DNA from: Nannocystis exedens
GTDB lineage: Bacteria > Myxococcota_A > Polyangia > Nannocystales > Nannocystaceae
DNA: 64,000 nucleotides
Direction: 5' to 3'
Assembly (NCBI RefSeq): GCF_002343915.1
Contig: NZ_NETK01000001.1
Coordinates: 4,970,001 to 5,034,000 of the forward strand
Numbering within the stretch: position 1 is the first letter of the stretch; each line of letters opens with the position of its first letter. The notes under the pieces were generated by a model. It saw only the letters and a list, made by a program, of their open reading frames with translations, was not told the origin of the DNA and made no database searches. Of the stretch, positions 36,616 through 45,433 are shown piece by piece. The position numbers were made by a program, and so were the translations under genes.

Positions 36616-37298
36616 TGGCGGCGCGCTTCTTCAAAGAACTGCTGACGCGGGTCGGCGCGCGCCTGTCCTCGCGGACCGTCCACAACCTCAACGCGACGAT
36701 CAATTACGTCGAGGTCGGGCGGTGGATGGCGGCCCGCGGCTTCGAGACGTCGAACCGCGCGGGCCACCGGTTCGAGATTTATGAAAAAATCGCCCGCGAG
36801 CTCGGCGCGGCGCAGGTGCTGTACCTCGAGTTCGGCGTCCACCGCGGCGAGTCGATCGCCCGCTGGGCCGAGCTGCTCCCGGGGCCAGGTTGCCGCTTCG
36901 TCGGCTTCGACAGCTTCGAGGGCCTGCCCGAGGACTGGACGACGATCGACCGCAAGGGCACGTTCTCGACCGGCGGGGCCGCGCCCGCGCTGAGCGACCC
37001 GCGGGTGGCGTTCGTCAAGGGCTGGTTCGACGCGACGCTGCCGGCGTTCGTGGTGCCGCCGCACGAGCGGCTGGTGCTGCACTTCGACGCCGACCTCTAC
37101 AGCTCGACGCGCACGGCCCTGCGGGCGCTCGAGCCGCACATGTCCGTCGGGACATATCTGCTGTTCGACGAGTTCGCCGACCGCAACCACGAGCTGCGGG
37201 CCTTCGAGGAGTTCTGGGCGGCCCACCCCGAGTGGGGCTTCCGCCTGGCCGGCTGCGACCGGATCCTCGCGCGCGTGGCCTTCGAGAGGGTGCGGTAG
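36615..37298 (+). CDS. TylF/MycF-like O-methyltransferase
   Basis: The 227-residue protein has the layout of TylF/macrocin-type sugar O-methyltransferases: LYLEFGVHRGESIARWAEL (SAM-binding), FVGFDSFEGLPEDW, and LHFDADLYSSTRTAL with YLLFDEF, which holds the family's metal- and substrate-binding acidic residues. In a polysaccharide operon it probably methylates a sugar, perhaps a chain terminus. It starts at GTG 36615, overlapping the last base of the previous stop (TAGTG). The motif copy at 37138-37157 encodes HMSVGTYLL within the fold. Confidence 0.85.
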   Translation: MAARFFKELLTRVGARLSSRTVHNLNATINYVEVGRWMAARGFETSNRAGHRFEIYEKIARELGAAQVLYLEFGVHRGESIARWAELLPGPGCRFVGFDSFEGLPEDWTTIDRKGTFSTGGAAPALSDPRVAFVKGWFDATLPAFVVPPHERLVLHFDADLYSSTRTALRALEPHMSVGTYLLFDEFADRNHELRAFEEFWAAHPEWGFRLAGCDRILARVAFERVR

Positions 37299-37323
37299 TG
37301 GGCGGCGAGGCGAGTGACGCGCG

Positions 37324-38538
37324 GTGAGTGACGGTCGACAGCAGGGCCCGCGCGGGCACGCGTCGGCGTTCGCGTGGATGGCCGGGCTGTCGGTCGTGAC
37401 GCTGCTGCTCGGCGCCACGCGCGAGTTCCTGATCGCCCGCGAGCTGCGGGCCAGCGGCGCGGCGGACCTGTTCTTCCGCGGGCTGGTGGCCGTCTCTGCG
37501 GCGCGCATGGTCGGCCTGTCGCTCTACCGATCGCGGTGGATCCCCGCGCCGCGCGAGCTCCTCGGGACAGTGCTCTTACGACAGGAACGATGGGTCAGCC
37601 TGGCGATGGCCGCGGTCGGCGTGGCCGCGCTGCTGGCGATCGTCGGGCCCGGCGCGTGGGCCGACCCTACTGTTTGGGTGTTCGCGCTCGGGGTCGGCCT
37701 CGCGGTCCACGGCTCGGCGCTGCGCGCCCTGGCCGAGCGGGCCGGGCGGGAGCGCCGCGGGTTCGCGCTCGAGTGGGGCATCCCGCTCGGGACGATCGCC
37801 GGGGCCACGCTGCTGCCGGGCGGCGCGCTCGGGCCGGCGCTCGGCCTGGTGGCCGGGCTGGCGGTCGGGGTAGCCGGGGTGTGGCCGATCGCTCGCTGTT
37901 CCGGAGGACATGAAACCAAGGACATGCCCCAGGAGACACCCGGTCGGACGTCGGCGCTGCTGGTCGACGCGCTGGTGTACGCCAACCTCGGGCTGCTCGA
38001 CGCGGCGCTGTCGCACCTGTTCGCCGTCGGCGGGTTCGCGCGGCTGAACTACGCCTACCTGTTCGTCAATGCCGCGATCATGGTGCCCTCGGCCGCGGCG
38101 ACGGTGGTGGCGCTGCGAGCCTCGGCCGGCGATCCGGCCCGGGCCCACGCGGCGCTGCGGCGCTGGGCGGTGCTCGGCGGGGTCGCCGGCGCGGGCGCGG
38201 TGGCGGCGGTCGGGCTGCTGTTCGCGTGGGCACCGGCCGCGGCGATCGTCGACCGGGCGATCGGCTGGGACGTGTCCGAACAGACCGGCGTGCTGATCCT
38301 CTGGAGCGCGCCGTTCGCCGGGCTGCGCCTGGCCAACACGATCGGTCGGCAGTCGCAGGTCGCCGCCGACCCGCGCGGGCTGCTGGCTTGGGATCTCGGC
38401 GGGATCGCCGGGCGCGCGCTGATCCTCGGGTTCGGCGCGGGCCTCGTCGGCCTGATCGCGTCGCCGATCGGGCTGGCCTTCGCCGAGGTGGTGCAGCTCG
38501 GCGCGTGGTGGCGTGGGCCGCGGCGCAAGGGCGAGTGA
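37324..38538 (+). CDS. MOP-superfamily flippase-like membrane protein (MurJ/Wzx-like)
   Basis: The 404-residue protein is largely hydrophobic with about ten to twelve predicted helices, including SVVTLLLGATREFLIARELRASGAADLFF near the N-terminus. That segment resembles the MurJ/MviN start (helix with an ATxxxREF...FG/SGAAD element). It probably flips lipid-linked oligosaccharide to the periplasm for the ligase-like protein of the same operon. It is shorter than typical MurJ (about 500), and a hydrophilic loop around residues 195-210 (CSGGHETKDMPQETPG) is encoded by joined motif copies at about 37905-37940. GTG 37324 follows the methyltransferase by 25 bp. Confidence 0.7.
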   Translation: MSDGRQQGPRGHASAFAWMAGLSVVTLLLGATREFLIARELRASGAADLFFRGLVAVSAARMVGLSLYRSRWIPAPRELLGTVLLRQERWVSLAMAAVGVAALLAIVGPGAWADPTVWVFALGVGLAVHGSALRALAERAGRERRGFALEWGIPLGTIAGATLLPGGALGPALGLVAGLAVGVAGVWPIARCSGGHETKDMPQETPGRTSALLVDALVYANLGLLDAALSHLFAVGGFARLNYAYLFVNAAIMVPSAAATVVALRASAGDPARAHAALRRWAVLGGVAGAGAVAAVGLLFAWAPAAAIVDRAIGWDVSEQTGVLILWSAPFAGLRLANTIGRQSQVAADPRGLLAWDLGGIAGRALILGFGAGLVGLIASPIGLAFAEVVQLGAWWRGPRRKGE

Positions 38539-38731
38539 CTTCTCGTCCGCGTACCAGGCGGCGGCTCGGCCGCTCAGGGCACGATGCCTGCAGTCGCTCG
38601 AACCGAGCGCATGGCGCATACTCGCTCGCGGGCCTCTCCGGTCGCCACTGCGCGGATGCGGGCGTTCTCGCGGCCGACGCGTCGCCGCTCGACGTCTCAC
38701 CGTATCGACGGCTGCGGGGCACTCGACGAGC

Positions 38732-39618
38732 ATGAGCTTCATGCGAGCACGCATCGGCCTCGCCGCTCTCCTCGCCGCCCCCTTCTTCGGCTGCTTCAGT
38801 CCGACCGGCCATCTCCCCTCCGGTCAGCAGCCCGACACCACGGGCGACGGCGCGTCGACCTCCGGCGGCCCGACCATCGCGGACACGACGTCCTCCTCGG
38901 CGGATTGAGGTGACGGGAAGGTCGAGGGCGACGAGCAGTGCGACGACGGCAACGGCAACAACGACGACGCGTGCCTCGCCACCTGGGAGGTGGCGGCCTG
39001 CGGCGACGGCTTCGTCTGCCCCGAGGGCGGCGAGCAGTGCGACGACGGGGGCACGGACCCCGCCGGCAACTGCGACCGGTGCCAGTACATCGAATTCTTG
39101 CGGGTCTCCGTGTCGTCGCAGGCCTACAGCGCCACGGAGGTGTTCCCGACCGACGCCGACGCGCTGTGTCAGCAGCTCGACAGCGTCCACTATCCCATGA
39201 GCACGTTCTTCGCCTGGATCGGCTCGGCCGAGTTCGATCCGCGCGACCCGATCGTCGGCGCCCGGGGGTCGATCTCCCGTATGTCCGCACCGATGGCCGG
39301 GTGATCGCCACGAGCGCCCAGGACCTGCTCGACGGCGAGCTGAACGTCCCGATTGACGTCGACGAGAACGGCCTCGTCGTCGTCACCGGGACGGACGCGA
39401 TGCCGTGCATGAGCTCCGCCTCCTACGTCTGGACCGGCGCGAACTTCGACGGCTACAACAGCGATCCCGACTGCGACGGGTGGAACTCCGTGGAGCCCGG
39501 GACTCAGGCCAGGATCGGCGACCTGACGGCGACCGGGCCGGAGTGGTCGGCGCAGCCGACGTGCACCCTCTCGTGCGCCGAGGAGCTGCGCATCTACTGC
39601 ATCGAGAAGGCCCCCTGA
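38732..39618 (+). pseudogene. Broken DUF1554-like lipoprotein gene (nonsense and frameshift)
   Basis: The frame starts at ATG 38732 with a lipoprotein signal (ALLAAPFFGC) and a short Ser/Thr linker, then stops at TGA 38906-38908. Without the stop the same frame continues GDGKVEGDEQCDDGNGNND and CGDGFVCPEGGEQCDDGG. Since the repeat motif is CGDGxxEGxEQCDDGN, the TGA stands where a Cys codon (TGC) is expected. The frame is lost again in or near the G5 run 39264-39268; after losing one base the reading continues VDLPYVRTDGRVIATSAQDL to DPDCDGWNS and ELRIYCIEKAP. The C-terminal domain resembles the lectin-like DUF1554. Two lesions make a real pseudogene likely, although assembly error is possible. 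Confidence 0.75.
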
Positions 39619-39649
39619 AGCGCACGGCGCGGCCGTCCGGGCCGACAGG

Positions 39650-39708
39650 GATGTCTGCAAAGACATGCCCATTCAAACATGTCCAGAAACCCTGCTCCTC
39701 AGGGCATG
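39650..39708. repeat. Palindromic motif cluster after pseudogene
   Basis: Copies or half-copies lie at 39650-39668 (GATGTCTGCAAAGACATGC), about 39676-39690 (AACATGTCC...) and 39691-39708 (CCTGCTCCTCAGGGCATG). They occupy the 152-bp convergent spacer before the methyltransferase gene on the minus strand. Confidence 0.6.
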
Positions 39709-39770
39709 CCCTCGATTATCAACCGAGGCATGCGGTGCTGCACGAGCCGCCGCCGGCGAGCGGCGCCGCC

Positions 39771-40622
39771 CTAGCGCGCCACCGCGTAGACCTCGAAGCC
39801 GGTGCCGAGGCCGGCGCGGTCGACGAGGCGGGCGACCGGCTCTGCCGCCAGGGCGAGGCCGGCGGACACGGCGCGGGCGGGCAGCGAGTTGCCGAGGACG
39901 AAGCGCTGGAGGCCGCGGCGCAGGGCTGCGCGGTCGAGGCCGGAGAAGCTGGTCCAGCGGACCGGGTCGAAGTCGGCGGCGACGAGCAGGGTCTGCAGGC
40001 CGCGGCGGCTGAACAGTGACAGGTGGTCGGGCGGGATGACCATCGGAAAGCGGGGTCCGAGCGCGCGCGCCGGCAGGCCCGAGCTCGACGGGGTCGACAG
40101 GGCGAGGAAGCCGCCGGGGCGCAGCCACTTGCGGGCCTGCAGCAAGATGTCCTTCGGGTCAGGTACGTGCTCGACCACCTCCCACATCGCCACGGCGTCG
40201 AAGCGCGGCGCCGGCGGACCGAAGTCGGAGAACCACACGTCGTGGACGGTGTGGCCGCGGCGGCGCGGGCCCTCCGCGGTGCGGGCGCGGTCGACGCCCT
40301 CCACCTGCATGCCGAGGTCGCGGCAGGCGTCGAGGAAGTGGCCCGGGCCGCAGCCGACCTCGAGCACCGAGCGCACGCCGAAGCGGCGGAGGATCGCCGC
40401 GCGCGCGTCGCCCTCGGCCCGCATGCGCTGCTCCTGGCCCTCGGCGCTCTCGTGGTAGTCGGGCGCGAGGTAGAGGCTCTCGAGCGCCTGCGGGTCGGGC
40501 AGCGGCGTGACGAACACCGTGCCGCAGCGGCGGCAGCGGGCGTGGTCGAAGTCGCGGACGCGGAACGCGAAGTCGGCGTGAGGGCCGTCGCAGGCCGGGC
40601 ACGGGCGGGCCGCCGAGTTCAC
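39771..40622 (-). CDS. Zinc-ribbon class I SAM-dependent methyltransferase
   Basis: The 283-residue protein starts with a Cys4 zinc ribbon (CPACDG ... CRRCGTVF) and continues with a Methyltransf_23-type domain. Motif I is VLEVGCGPGHFLDAC, followed by VEGVDRA, AMWEVVEHVPDP and LRPGGFLALSTPS. Such proteins often methylate small molecules or sugars in surface-glycan clusters, but the substrate is unknown. GTG 40622 has a strong AGGAGG immediately upstream, which decides the start although the frame stays open much further. A motif copy at 40146-40164 encodes DPKDILL just after the VVEHV motif. It is divergent from dnaX across 75 bp. Confidence 0.85.
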   Translation of the reverse strand: MNSAARPCPACDGPHADFAFRVRDFDHARCRRCGTVFVTPLPDPQALESLYLAPDYHESAEGQEQRMRAEGDARAAILRRFGVRSVLEVGCGPGHFLDACRDLGMQVEGVDRARTAEGPRRRGHTVHDVWFSDFGPPAPRFDAVAMWEVVEHVPDPKDILLQARKWLRPGGFLALSTPSSSGLPARALGPRFPMVIPPDHLSLFSRRGLQTLLVAADFDPVRWTSFSGLDRAALRRGLQRFVLGNSLPARAVSAGLALAAEPVARLVDRAGLGTGFEVYAVAR

Positions 40623-40697
40623 GCCCTCCTGATTAACACGGGCGGCGGAGGCTCGCCAGCCCGCCGGAGCCCCCGGCGTGCTAGGGTTCAGGCCCCC

Positions 40698-42740
40698 GTG
40701 GCCTACGTCGTCCTCGCCCGCAAGTACCGCCCGCAGCGCTTCGCCGACCTCGTCGGTCAGGAGCACGTGACGCGCACGCTGGCGAACGCGATCGCCCACG
40801 ACCGGGTCCACCACGCCTACTTGTTCTGCGGCGCGCGCGGCCTCGGCAAGACCACCGCCGCGCGGCTCTTGGCCAAGTGCCTCGTGTGCGTCAAGGGCCC
40901 GACGATCGACCCCTGCAACGAGTGCAGCGAGTGCGTCGCCGTCACCGAGGGCCGCTCGGTCGACGTCATCGAGATCGACGGCGCCAGCAACAACCGCGTC
41001 GAGGATGTTCGCAACATCCGCGAGCAGGTCCGCTACCTGCCGCAGACCGCCCGGCGGAAGATCTACATCATCGACGAGGTCCACATGCTGACCGGCTCGG
41101 CCTTCAACGCGCTGTTGAAGACGCTCGAGGAGCCGCCGCCGCACGTCACCTTCATCTTCGCCACCACCGAGGTCCACGAGCTGCCGGCGACGATCCTCTC
41201 GCGAGTGTCGCGCTTCGACTTCCGCCGGCTGTCGAGCGCGCAGCTCGTCGGCCACCTCAAGTCGATCCTCGCCCGCGAGGGCGTCAGCGTCGAGGAGGCC
41301 GGCCTCTACACCGTCGCCCGCGCCGGCGACGGCTCGGTCCGCGACTCGCTGACGCTGCTCGACAAGGTCATCGCCTTCGCCAGCGACACCGGGAAGATCA
41401 GCGCCGAGGAGGTGCGGGTGGTGCTCGGGGTCCCGAGCACGCTCGCGGTCGCCGGCCTGGTCGAGGCCGTGCTGGCCCGCGACGCCACCCTGACCTTGCG
41501 GCGCTTCGACGAGATCTTCACCTCCGGGCAAGATCTCCTGGCCCTCGCCCTCGAGCTGCTCAAGCACCTCCGTGACCTCACGGTCGTCAAGCTGACCGGC
41601 AGTCGGGACGTCCTGCTCGACGCCTCCGACCAGGAGTTCGAGCAGCTCACGCGGCAGGCCGCCGGCGTCGACGCCACCGCCCTGTCGCAGCTGTTCGACC
41701 GCTTCACCCGGGTCGTCGACGCGCTGCCCCGCACCCGCGTCCCGCGGCTCGTGCTCGAGATGGGGCTGCTCGACCTGGTCCACACCGAGCCGCTCATGCC
41801 GCTCGGCGATCTCATCGATCGCCTGGAGCAGATCTCTGCCCCAGGTCCCGGCGGTGGCGGCGGATTCAGCCCGGGGGGCGCAGGCCCGCGCGGCGGCGGT
41901 GAGGTGTCTCGACCTCAACGCTCGACCCCGGATTTTCCCGCGCGCCCGCCCCAGCGCGCCAGCGCACCCCCCGACATCGACACGTTCCTGGCGCAGCTGA
42001 AGCCGCCCTCCGCCGCCGCGAGCCCGCCGCCGCAATCGGCGAGTCCTCCGCCGCAACCGGCAGGCCCTCCGCAGCGCCAGCCCGACGTGCCGCGGGAGGC
42101 CGCCCGCCCGCCGGCCTCGGCTGCCTCGCCTGCCCCACCCCGGCGCCCCGAGCCGCCGCCGGCAGCGTTCGCTCCGCCCGCGCCGCCGTCCGCGCCCGGC
42201 CCCACGCCGGCCCCGGCCGCACCCTCTTCCGCTGCGCCGCAATCCGCCGCGCCGGCCGAAGCCTGCGCCGTCTGCCCGGGCACGCCGCGTGCGCCCAACG
42301 GCAGCGGCACGATCCCCTGGGCCAGCCTGCCGCCGTTCGCCGCCTGGGAGGAATTTTTGAACCGGATGCGCCGCGAAGAGATGGCGATCTTCGCCCTGCT
42401 GGCCGAATTCGGGCTCCTCGGCGTGGGCGAAGGGGTCGTCCGCCTGGTCGGCAGCAACTATTACCGCGAAATGCTCCAGAAGCACCGCGGCCAGATCGAC
42501 GAGGCGCTGCATCTGCACATGGGGATGCCGTTCCGGCTCGAGCTGGTCGAGGGCGAACCCGCGCTGCCGGACACGCCTTCGTTGCGCCAGATCGAGCGCC
42601 AGCGGCAGGAGGCGCTGCAGGCCGAGGTGCTGCAGGAGGCCCGGACGCACCCGCAGATCCAGGCGCTCCTGGCCCAATTCGAGGGCCAGCTCAAAGGAGT
42701 CCGGCCGCTGGTCGCGCCGCAGGCCAAGGGAGCAAGCTGA
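40698..42740 (+). CDS. dnaX: DNA polymerase III subunit gamma/tau
   Basis: The 680-residue protein is the clamp-loader ATPase of the replicative polymerase. The AAA+ domain shows Walker A (GARGLGKTTAARLLAK), a Cys4 zinc motif (CLVC...CNECSEC), Walker B (IYIIDEVHML), sensor 1 (FIFATTE) and the SRC arginine-finger equivalent (LSRVSRFDF). The middle (about 400-550) is Pro/Ala-rich, and the C-terminal part (about 545-680) is the tau-specific polymerase-binding region. Tau itself is therefore present; whether a short gamma form is made by frameshifting is not apparent. GTG 40698 begins VAYVVLARKYRPQRF, matching the family start. It forms the dnaX-ebfC-recR order common in bacteria. Confidence 0.95.
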   Translation: MAYVVLARKYRPQRFADLVGQEHVTRTLANAIAHDRVHHAYLFCGARGLGKTTAARLLAKCLVCVKGPTIDPCNECSECVAVTEGRSVDVIEIDGASNNRVEDVRNIREQVRYLPQTARRKIYIIDEVHMLTGSAFNALLKTLEEPPPHVTFIFATTEVHELPATILSRVSRFDFRRLSSAQLVGHLKSILAREGVSVEEAGLYTVARAGDGSVRDSLTLLDKVIAFASDTGKISAEEVRVVLGVPSTLAVAGLVEAVLARDATLTLRRFDEIFTSGQDLLALALELLKHLRDLTVVKLTGSRDVLLDASDQEFEQLTRQAAGVDATALSQLFDRFTRVVDALPRTRVPRLVLEMGLLDLVHTEPLMPLGDLIDRLEQISAPGPGGGGGFSPGGAGPRGGGEVSRPQRSTPDFPARPPQRASAPPDIDTFLAQLKPPSAAASPPPQSASPPPQPAGPPQRQPDVPREAARPPASAASPAPPRRPEPPPAAFAPPAPPSAPGPTPAPAAPSSAAPQSAAPAEACAVCPGTPRAPNGSGTIPWASLPPFAAWEEFLNRMRREEMAIFALLAEFGLLGVGEGVVRLVGSNYYREMLQKHRGQIDEALHLHMGMPFRLELVEGEPALPDTPSLRQIERQRQEALQAEVLQEARTHPQIQALLAQFEGQLKGVRPLVAPQAKGAS

Positions 42741-42820
42741 GCGCAAAATTGGCGCTCACGCCAGGCCACCAAGCCTTTGGGCCTGTGCCTGGACGCTTTC
42801 CGGAGTAGGATGAACCCATC

Positions 42821-43147
42821 ATGAGCGAGTTTGACCTCGGAGCGATGATGCGGCAGGCGCAGGTTTTGCGCCAGCAGCTTGAGAGCATGCAGCAGAACCT
42901 CGACCACGAGGTGGTCGAGGGCAGCGCGGGCAGCGGCCTGGTCAAGGCCAAGGCGTCGGGGACCCAGCGGCTCATCAGCATCGAGCTCGCGCCGGCGGCG
43001 ATGACCGAGGACCGGGAGATGGTGCAGGACCTGATCGTCGCCGCGGTCAACAACGCGCTCGACAAGGCCAAGTCGCTGCAGCAGCAACGGGTCGGCAACC
43101 TGATCCCCCCCGGGCTGATGGGACCTGGCGGTTTTCCCGGGCTGTGA
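42821..43147 (+). CDS. ebfC: YbaB/EbfC nucleoid-associated protein
   Basis: The 108-residue protein matches YbaB/EbfC. It has an N-terminal helix with MMRQAQVLRQQLESMQQNLDHE, a strand region VVEGSAGSGLVKAKASGTQRLISIELAP, and a C-terminal helix LIVAAVNNALDKAKSLQQQ ending in a Gly/Pro-rich tail. EbfC homodimers bind DNA without strong sequence specificity. It lies 80 bp after dnaX and its stop overlaps the recR start (GTGA), the standard arrangement for the two genes. Confidence 0.95.
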   Translation: MSEFDLGAMMRQAQVLRQQLESMQQNLDHEVVEGSAGSGLVKAKASGTQRLISIELAPAAMTEDREMVQDLIVAAVNNALDKAKSLQQQRVGNLIPPGLMGPGGFPGL

Positions 43148-43749
43148 CCGGCGACGACGCGCAGAACCCCCTGCAGCGCCTGGCGGCGCTGCTGACCCGC
43201 TTGCCGGGGATCGGCGAGAAGACGGCGATGCGCCTGGCGCTGTCGCTGGTCAAGGCCGACGGCGACTACGTGGCGGCGCTGGCCGACGCGATCGCCGGGG
43301 TGCATCGTCAGCTCGGGCTGTGCGAGGTCTGCTTCGACCTGTGTACCGGCGGGACGTGCGAACGCTGCCGGGACCGGCGCCGCGACCACGGCATCATCTG
43401 TGTCGTGGCGCAGCCGCAGGACCGGATGGCCATCGAGCGGACGGGCGCCTATCACGGGCTTTACCACGTGTTGCACGGGGTACTCGACCCGCTTGGCGGC
43501 GTCGGGCCTGACGAGCTGCGGGTCAAGGAGCTGCTGCGGCGGCTGCAGGGTGACAGCGTCCGCGAGGTCATCGTCGCCACGAGCCCCAACGTCGAGGGCG
43601 ACGCCACCGCGGTGTATCTGGCGAAGCTGCTGCGCCCGCTGGGGGTGCAGGTGTCGCGGATCGCCAGCGGGGTCGCCGTCGGCGGAGAGCTCGAGTACGC
43701 CGACATGAACACCTTGAATCGGGCGCTCGCGGATCGGCGCGCGCTGTAG
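43144..43749 (+). CDS. recR: Recombination mediator protein RecR
   Basis: The 201-residue protein has the usual RecR domains: a helix-hairpin-helix (LTRLPGIGEKTAMRLAL), a Cys4 zinc finger (CEVC...CTGGTCERC), and a Toprim domain (IICVVAQPQD, and the GDATAVYLAKLL segment). RecR works with RecO (and RecF) to load RecA onto SSB-coated gaps. GTG 43144 overlaps the ebfC stop by 4 bp. Length and domain order agree with the family. Confidence 0.95.
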   Translation: MTGDDAQNPLQRLAALLTRLPGIGEKTAMRLALSLVKADGDYVAALADAIAGVHRQLGLCEVCFDLCTGGTCERCRDRRRDHGIICVVAQPQDRMAIERTGAYHGLYHVLHGVLDPLGGVGPDELRVKELLRRLQGDSVREVIVATSPNVEGDATAVYLAKLLRPLGVQVSRIASGVAVGGELEYADMNTLNRALADRRAL

Positions 43750-44027
43750 GGCCCGAGGCGGCGCGCGGAACGACTCGTCGCGAGGACGCGGTCGGTCGGG
43801 GTCTCGATGCCCACGCGCGCCATGGCCGCGTCACGCGGACAGAGCGCCGCGCGCTCGCGTGAGCATGCGACGACCCTGAACGTCGGGCCATGGTCACGGA
43901 GAGGCGTTACGCGGCCATCGCTCGCGGCTTGCCATCCGTGATGGACTTGCCCGGATGACTTTGTTACGGTTTTGGCGCCCATGGACATAGGTCCGGGTCC
44001 CCACGTCGAGCCTCAGGAGTCTCACCC

Positions 44028-44516
44028 TTGAACCCGCTGAATCCCCAGCTCGTGATGTATGAAGTGCAGCAGAAGCAGATCCAAGCGGTCGCTGAACGGC
44101 TGCATCAGGACTCGCGAGCGAGAACGATTCTCCTCATCGACAAGAACGGACAGCTCGTCGCCGCAGCGGGCGACAGCGCCGCCCTCGATACGACCTCGTT
44201 GAGCTCTCTGGTGGCCGGCAACGTCGCGGCGACCGGCGGCATCGCCCAGCTGCTGCGGGAGGACGAGTTCACCGCCCAGTTCCACGAGGGCAAGGGCATG
44301 TCGATCCACATGTCGCTGGTGGGTCGGCGGATCATCCTGGTCGTGCTCTTCGACAAGAACACCACTCAGGGGCTCGTGCGCCTCCGCGTCAAGAAGGCGC
44401 AGGACGAGCTGGTGCCGATCTTCGAGGAGCTGGCGAAGCTGGCGACGACGCAGCCGTCCAGCCCGTTCGGGACGGAGATCACCGACCAGGACATCGACAA
44501 CCTGTTCAACGACTAG
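44028..44516 (+). CDS. mglB: GTPase-activating protein MglB (Roadblock/LC7)
   Basis: The 162-residue protein closely follows Myxococcus MglB as I recall it: LVMYE near the start, IDKNGQLVAAAG, DTTSLSSLVAGNVAATGGIAQLL, QFHEG and a C-terminal DIDNLFND. MglB is the Roadblock/LC7 dimer that stimulates GTP hydrolysis by MglA and marks the lagging pole in gliding cells. The start is TTG 44028 with AGGAG about 9 bp upstream. Alternative codons would either truncate the first helix or extend into poor sequence. mglA follows 9 bp downstream, as in Myxococcus. The leader contains a short ATGGACATAGGTCC motif half-site. Confidence 0.95.
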   Translation: MNPLNPQLVMYEVQQKQIQAVAERLHQDSRARTILLIDKNGQLVAAAGDSAALDTTSLSSLVAGNVAATGGIAQLLREDEFTAQFHEGKGMSIHMSLVGRRIILVVLFDKNTTQGLVRLRVKKAQDELVPIFEELAKLATTQPSSPFGTEITDQDIDNLFND

Positions 44517-44525
44517 CGAGAACCG

Positions 44526-45113
44526 ATGTCGTTCATCAACTACAGTTCGCGCGAGATCAACTGCAAGCTCGTCTATTACGGGCCAGGACTCTGCGGCAAG
44601 ACGACGAACCTGCAGTACATCTACAACAAGACGCGTCCGGAGGCGAAGGGCAAGATGATCTCGCTCGCCACCGAGACCGAGCGGACCCTGTTCTTCGACT
44701 TCCTGCCCCTCAGCCTCGGCGAGATCCGCGGCTTCAAGACGCGCTTCCACCTGTACACCGTCCCGGGCCAGGTGTTCTACGACGCGAGCCGCAAGCTGAT
44801 CCTCAAGGGCGTCGACGGCGTGTGCTTCGTTGCCGACTCGCAAGACGCCCGCTACGACGCCAACATCGAGAGCCTCGAGAACCTGCGCATCAACCTGCAG
44901 GAGCAGGGCTACGACCTCGACAAGCTGCCGTACGTGATGCAGTACAACAAGCGCGACCTCCCGAACGCGATGTCGATCGAGGAGCTGTCCGCCGCGCTCA
45001 ACCCGACCCGGGTCCCCGAGTTCGAGGCCGTCGCGCCGACCGGCCAGGGCGTGTTCGACACGCTCAAGGCGCTCGCCAAGCAAGTCCTCGCCGAGCTGCG
45101 CAAGGGCACCTAG
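44526..45113 (+). CDS. mglA: Gliding-motility GTPase MglA
   Basis: The 195-residue small GTPase has the same length as Myxococcus MglA. Key residues match: P-loop GPGLCGKTT (Gly21, Lys25, Thr26), Arg53, Thr78 in the TVPGQ switch and Gln82, which in MglA is used with Arg53 for MglB-stimulated hydrolysis. The G4 motif is NKRD (YNKRDL). MglA-GTP sets the leading pole and directs motility machinery (Agl/Glt complexes and type IV pili). The close mglB-mglA spacing suggests co-transcription and coordinated dosage of GTPase and activator. Confidence 0.97.
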   Translation: MSFINYSSREINCKLVYYGPGLCGKTTNLQYIYNKTRPEAKGKMISLATETERTLFFDFLPLSLGEIRGFKTRFHLYTVPGQVFYDASRKLILKGVDGVCFVADSQDARYDANIESLENLRINLQEQGYDLDKLPYVMQYNKRDLPNAMSIEELSAALNPTRVPEFEAVAPTGQGVFDTLKALAKQVLAELRKGT

Positions 45114-45433
45114 GTCCCTGCGAGCGCAGCTCGCGTTCTGTATGTCCGGACATGTTGGATCGGACAGGTCTCTTGCGACAGCCTCGTGGCGTTCGCCGGC
45201 GCCCGTCGCGTGCTCGCGTCCGCGTGGAGATTAAAGTCACAGCCATGGGGCCGCGACCGCCGGGGACGACGCCCCCGACCGCGAGACACCGGCCGCTCGC
45301 TCGACGCGTTCTCCGCCTTACGGCCGCGAGCGGCCTGAATTAATCAGTTGGAGCGCCTCTAACGCTGTGTATTATCCCCTCGTGTGGTCGCGCAGCCTCG
45401 CGCGAGCCGCCTGACCGAAGCGGAAGCCCAATC
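45114..45433. other. Gene-free spacer after mglA with palindromic motifs
   Basis: A short GC-rich inverted repeat (GCGAGC-GCA-GCTCGC, 45120-45134) follows the mglA stop. Then come motif copies at 45141-45152 (ATGTCCGGACAT, perfectly palindromic), 45150-45170 and 45164-45180. The remaining sequence to the next ORF shows no gene or clear promoter. Confidence 0.45.

Noticed and set aside
37563..37587. Another palindromic motif copy (GGGACAGTGCTCTTACGACAGGAAC)
   Set aside because: The half-sites are in the wrong arrangement and the stem does not pair well, so it was not counted as a family member.
39771..42746. Extension of the zinc-ribbon methyltransferase frame across dnaX
   Set aside because: The frame is open on the minus strand, but AGGAGG before GTG 40622 and the zinc-ribbon start fix the true beginning. 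The rest is antisense to dnaX.
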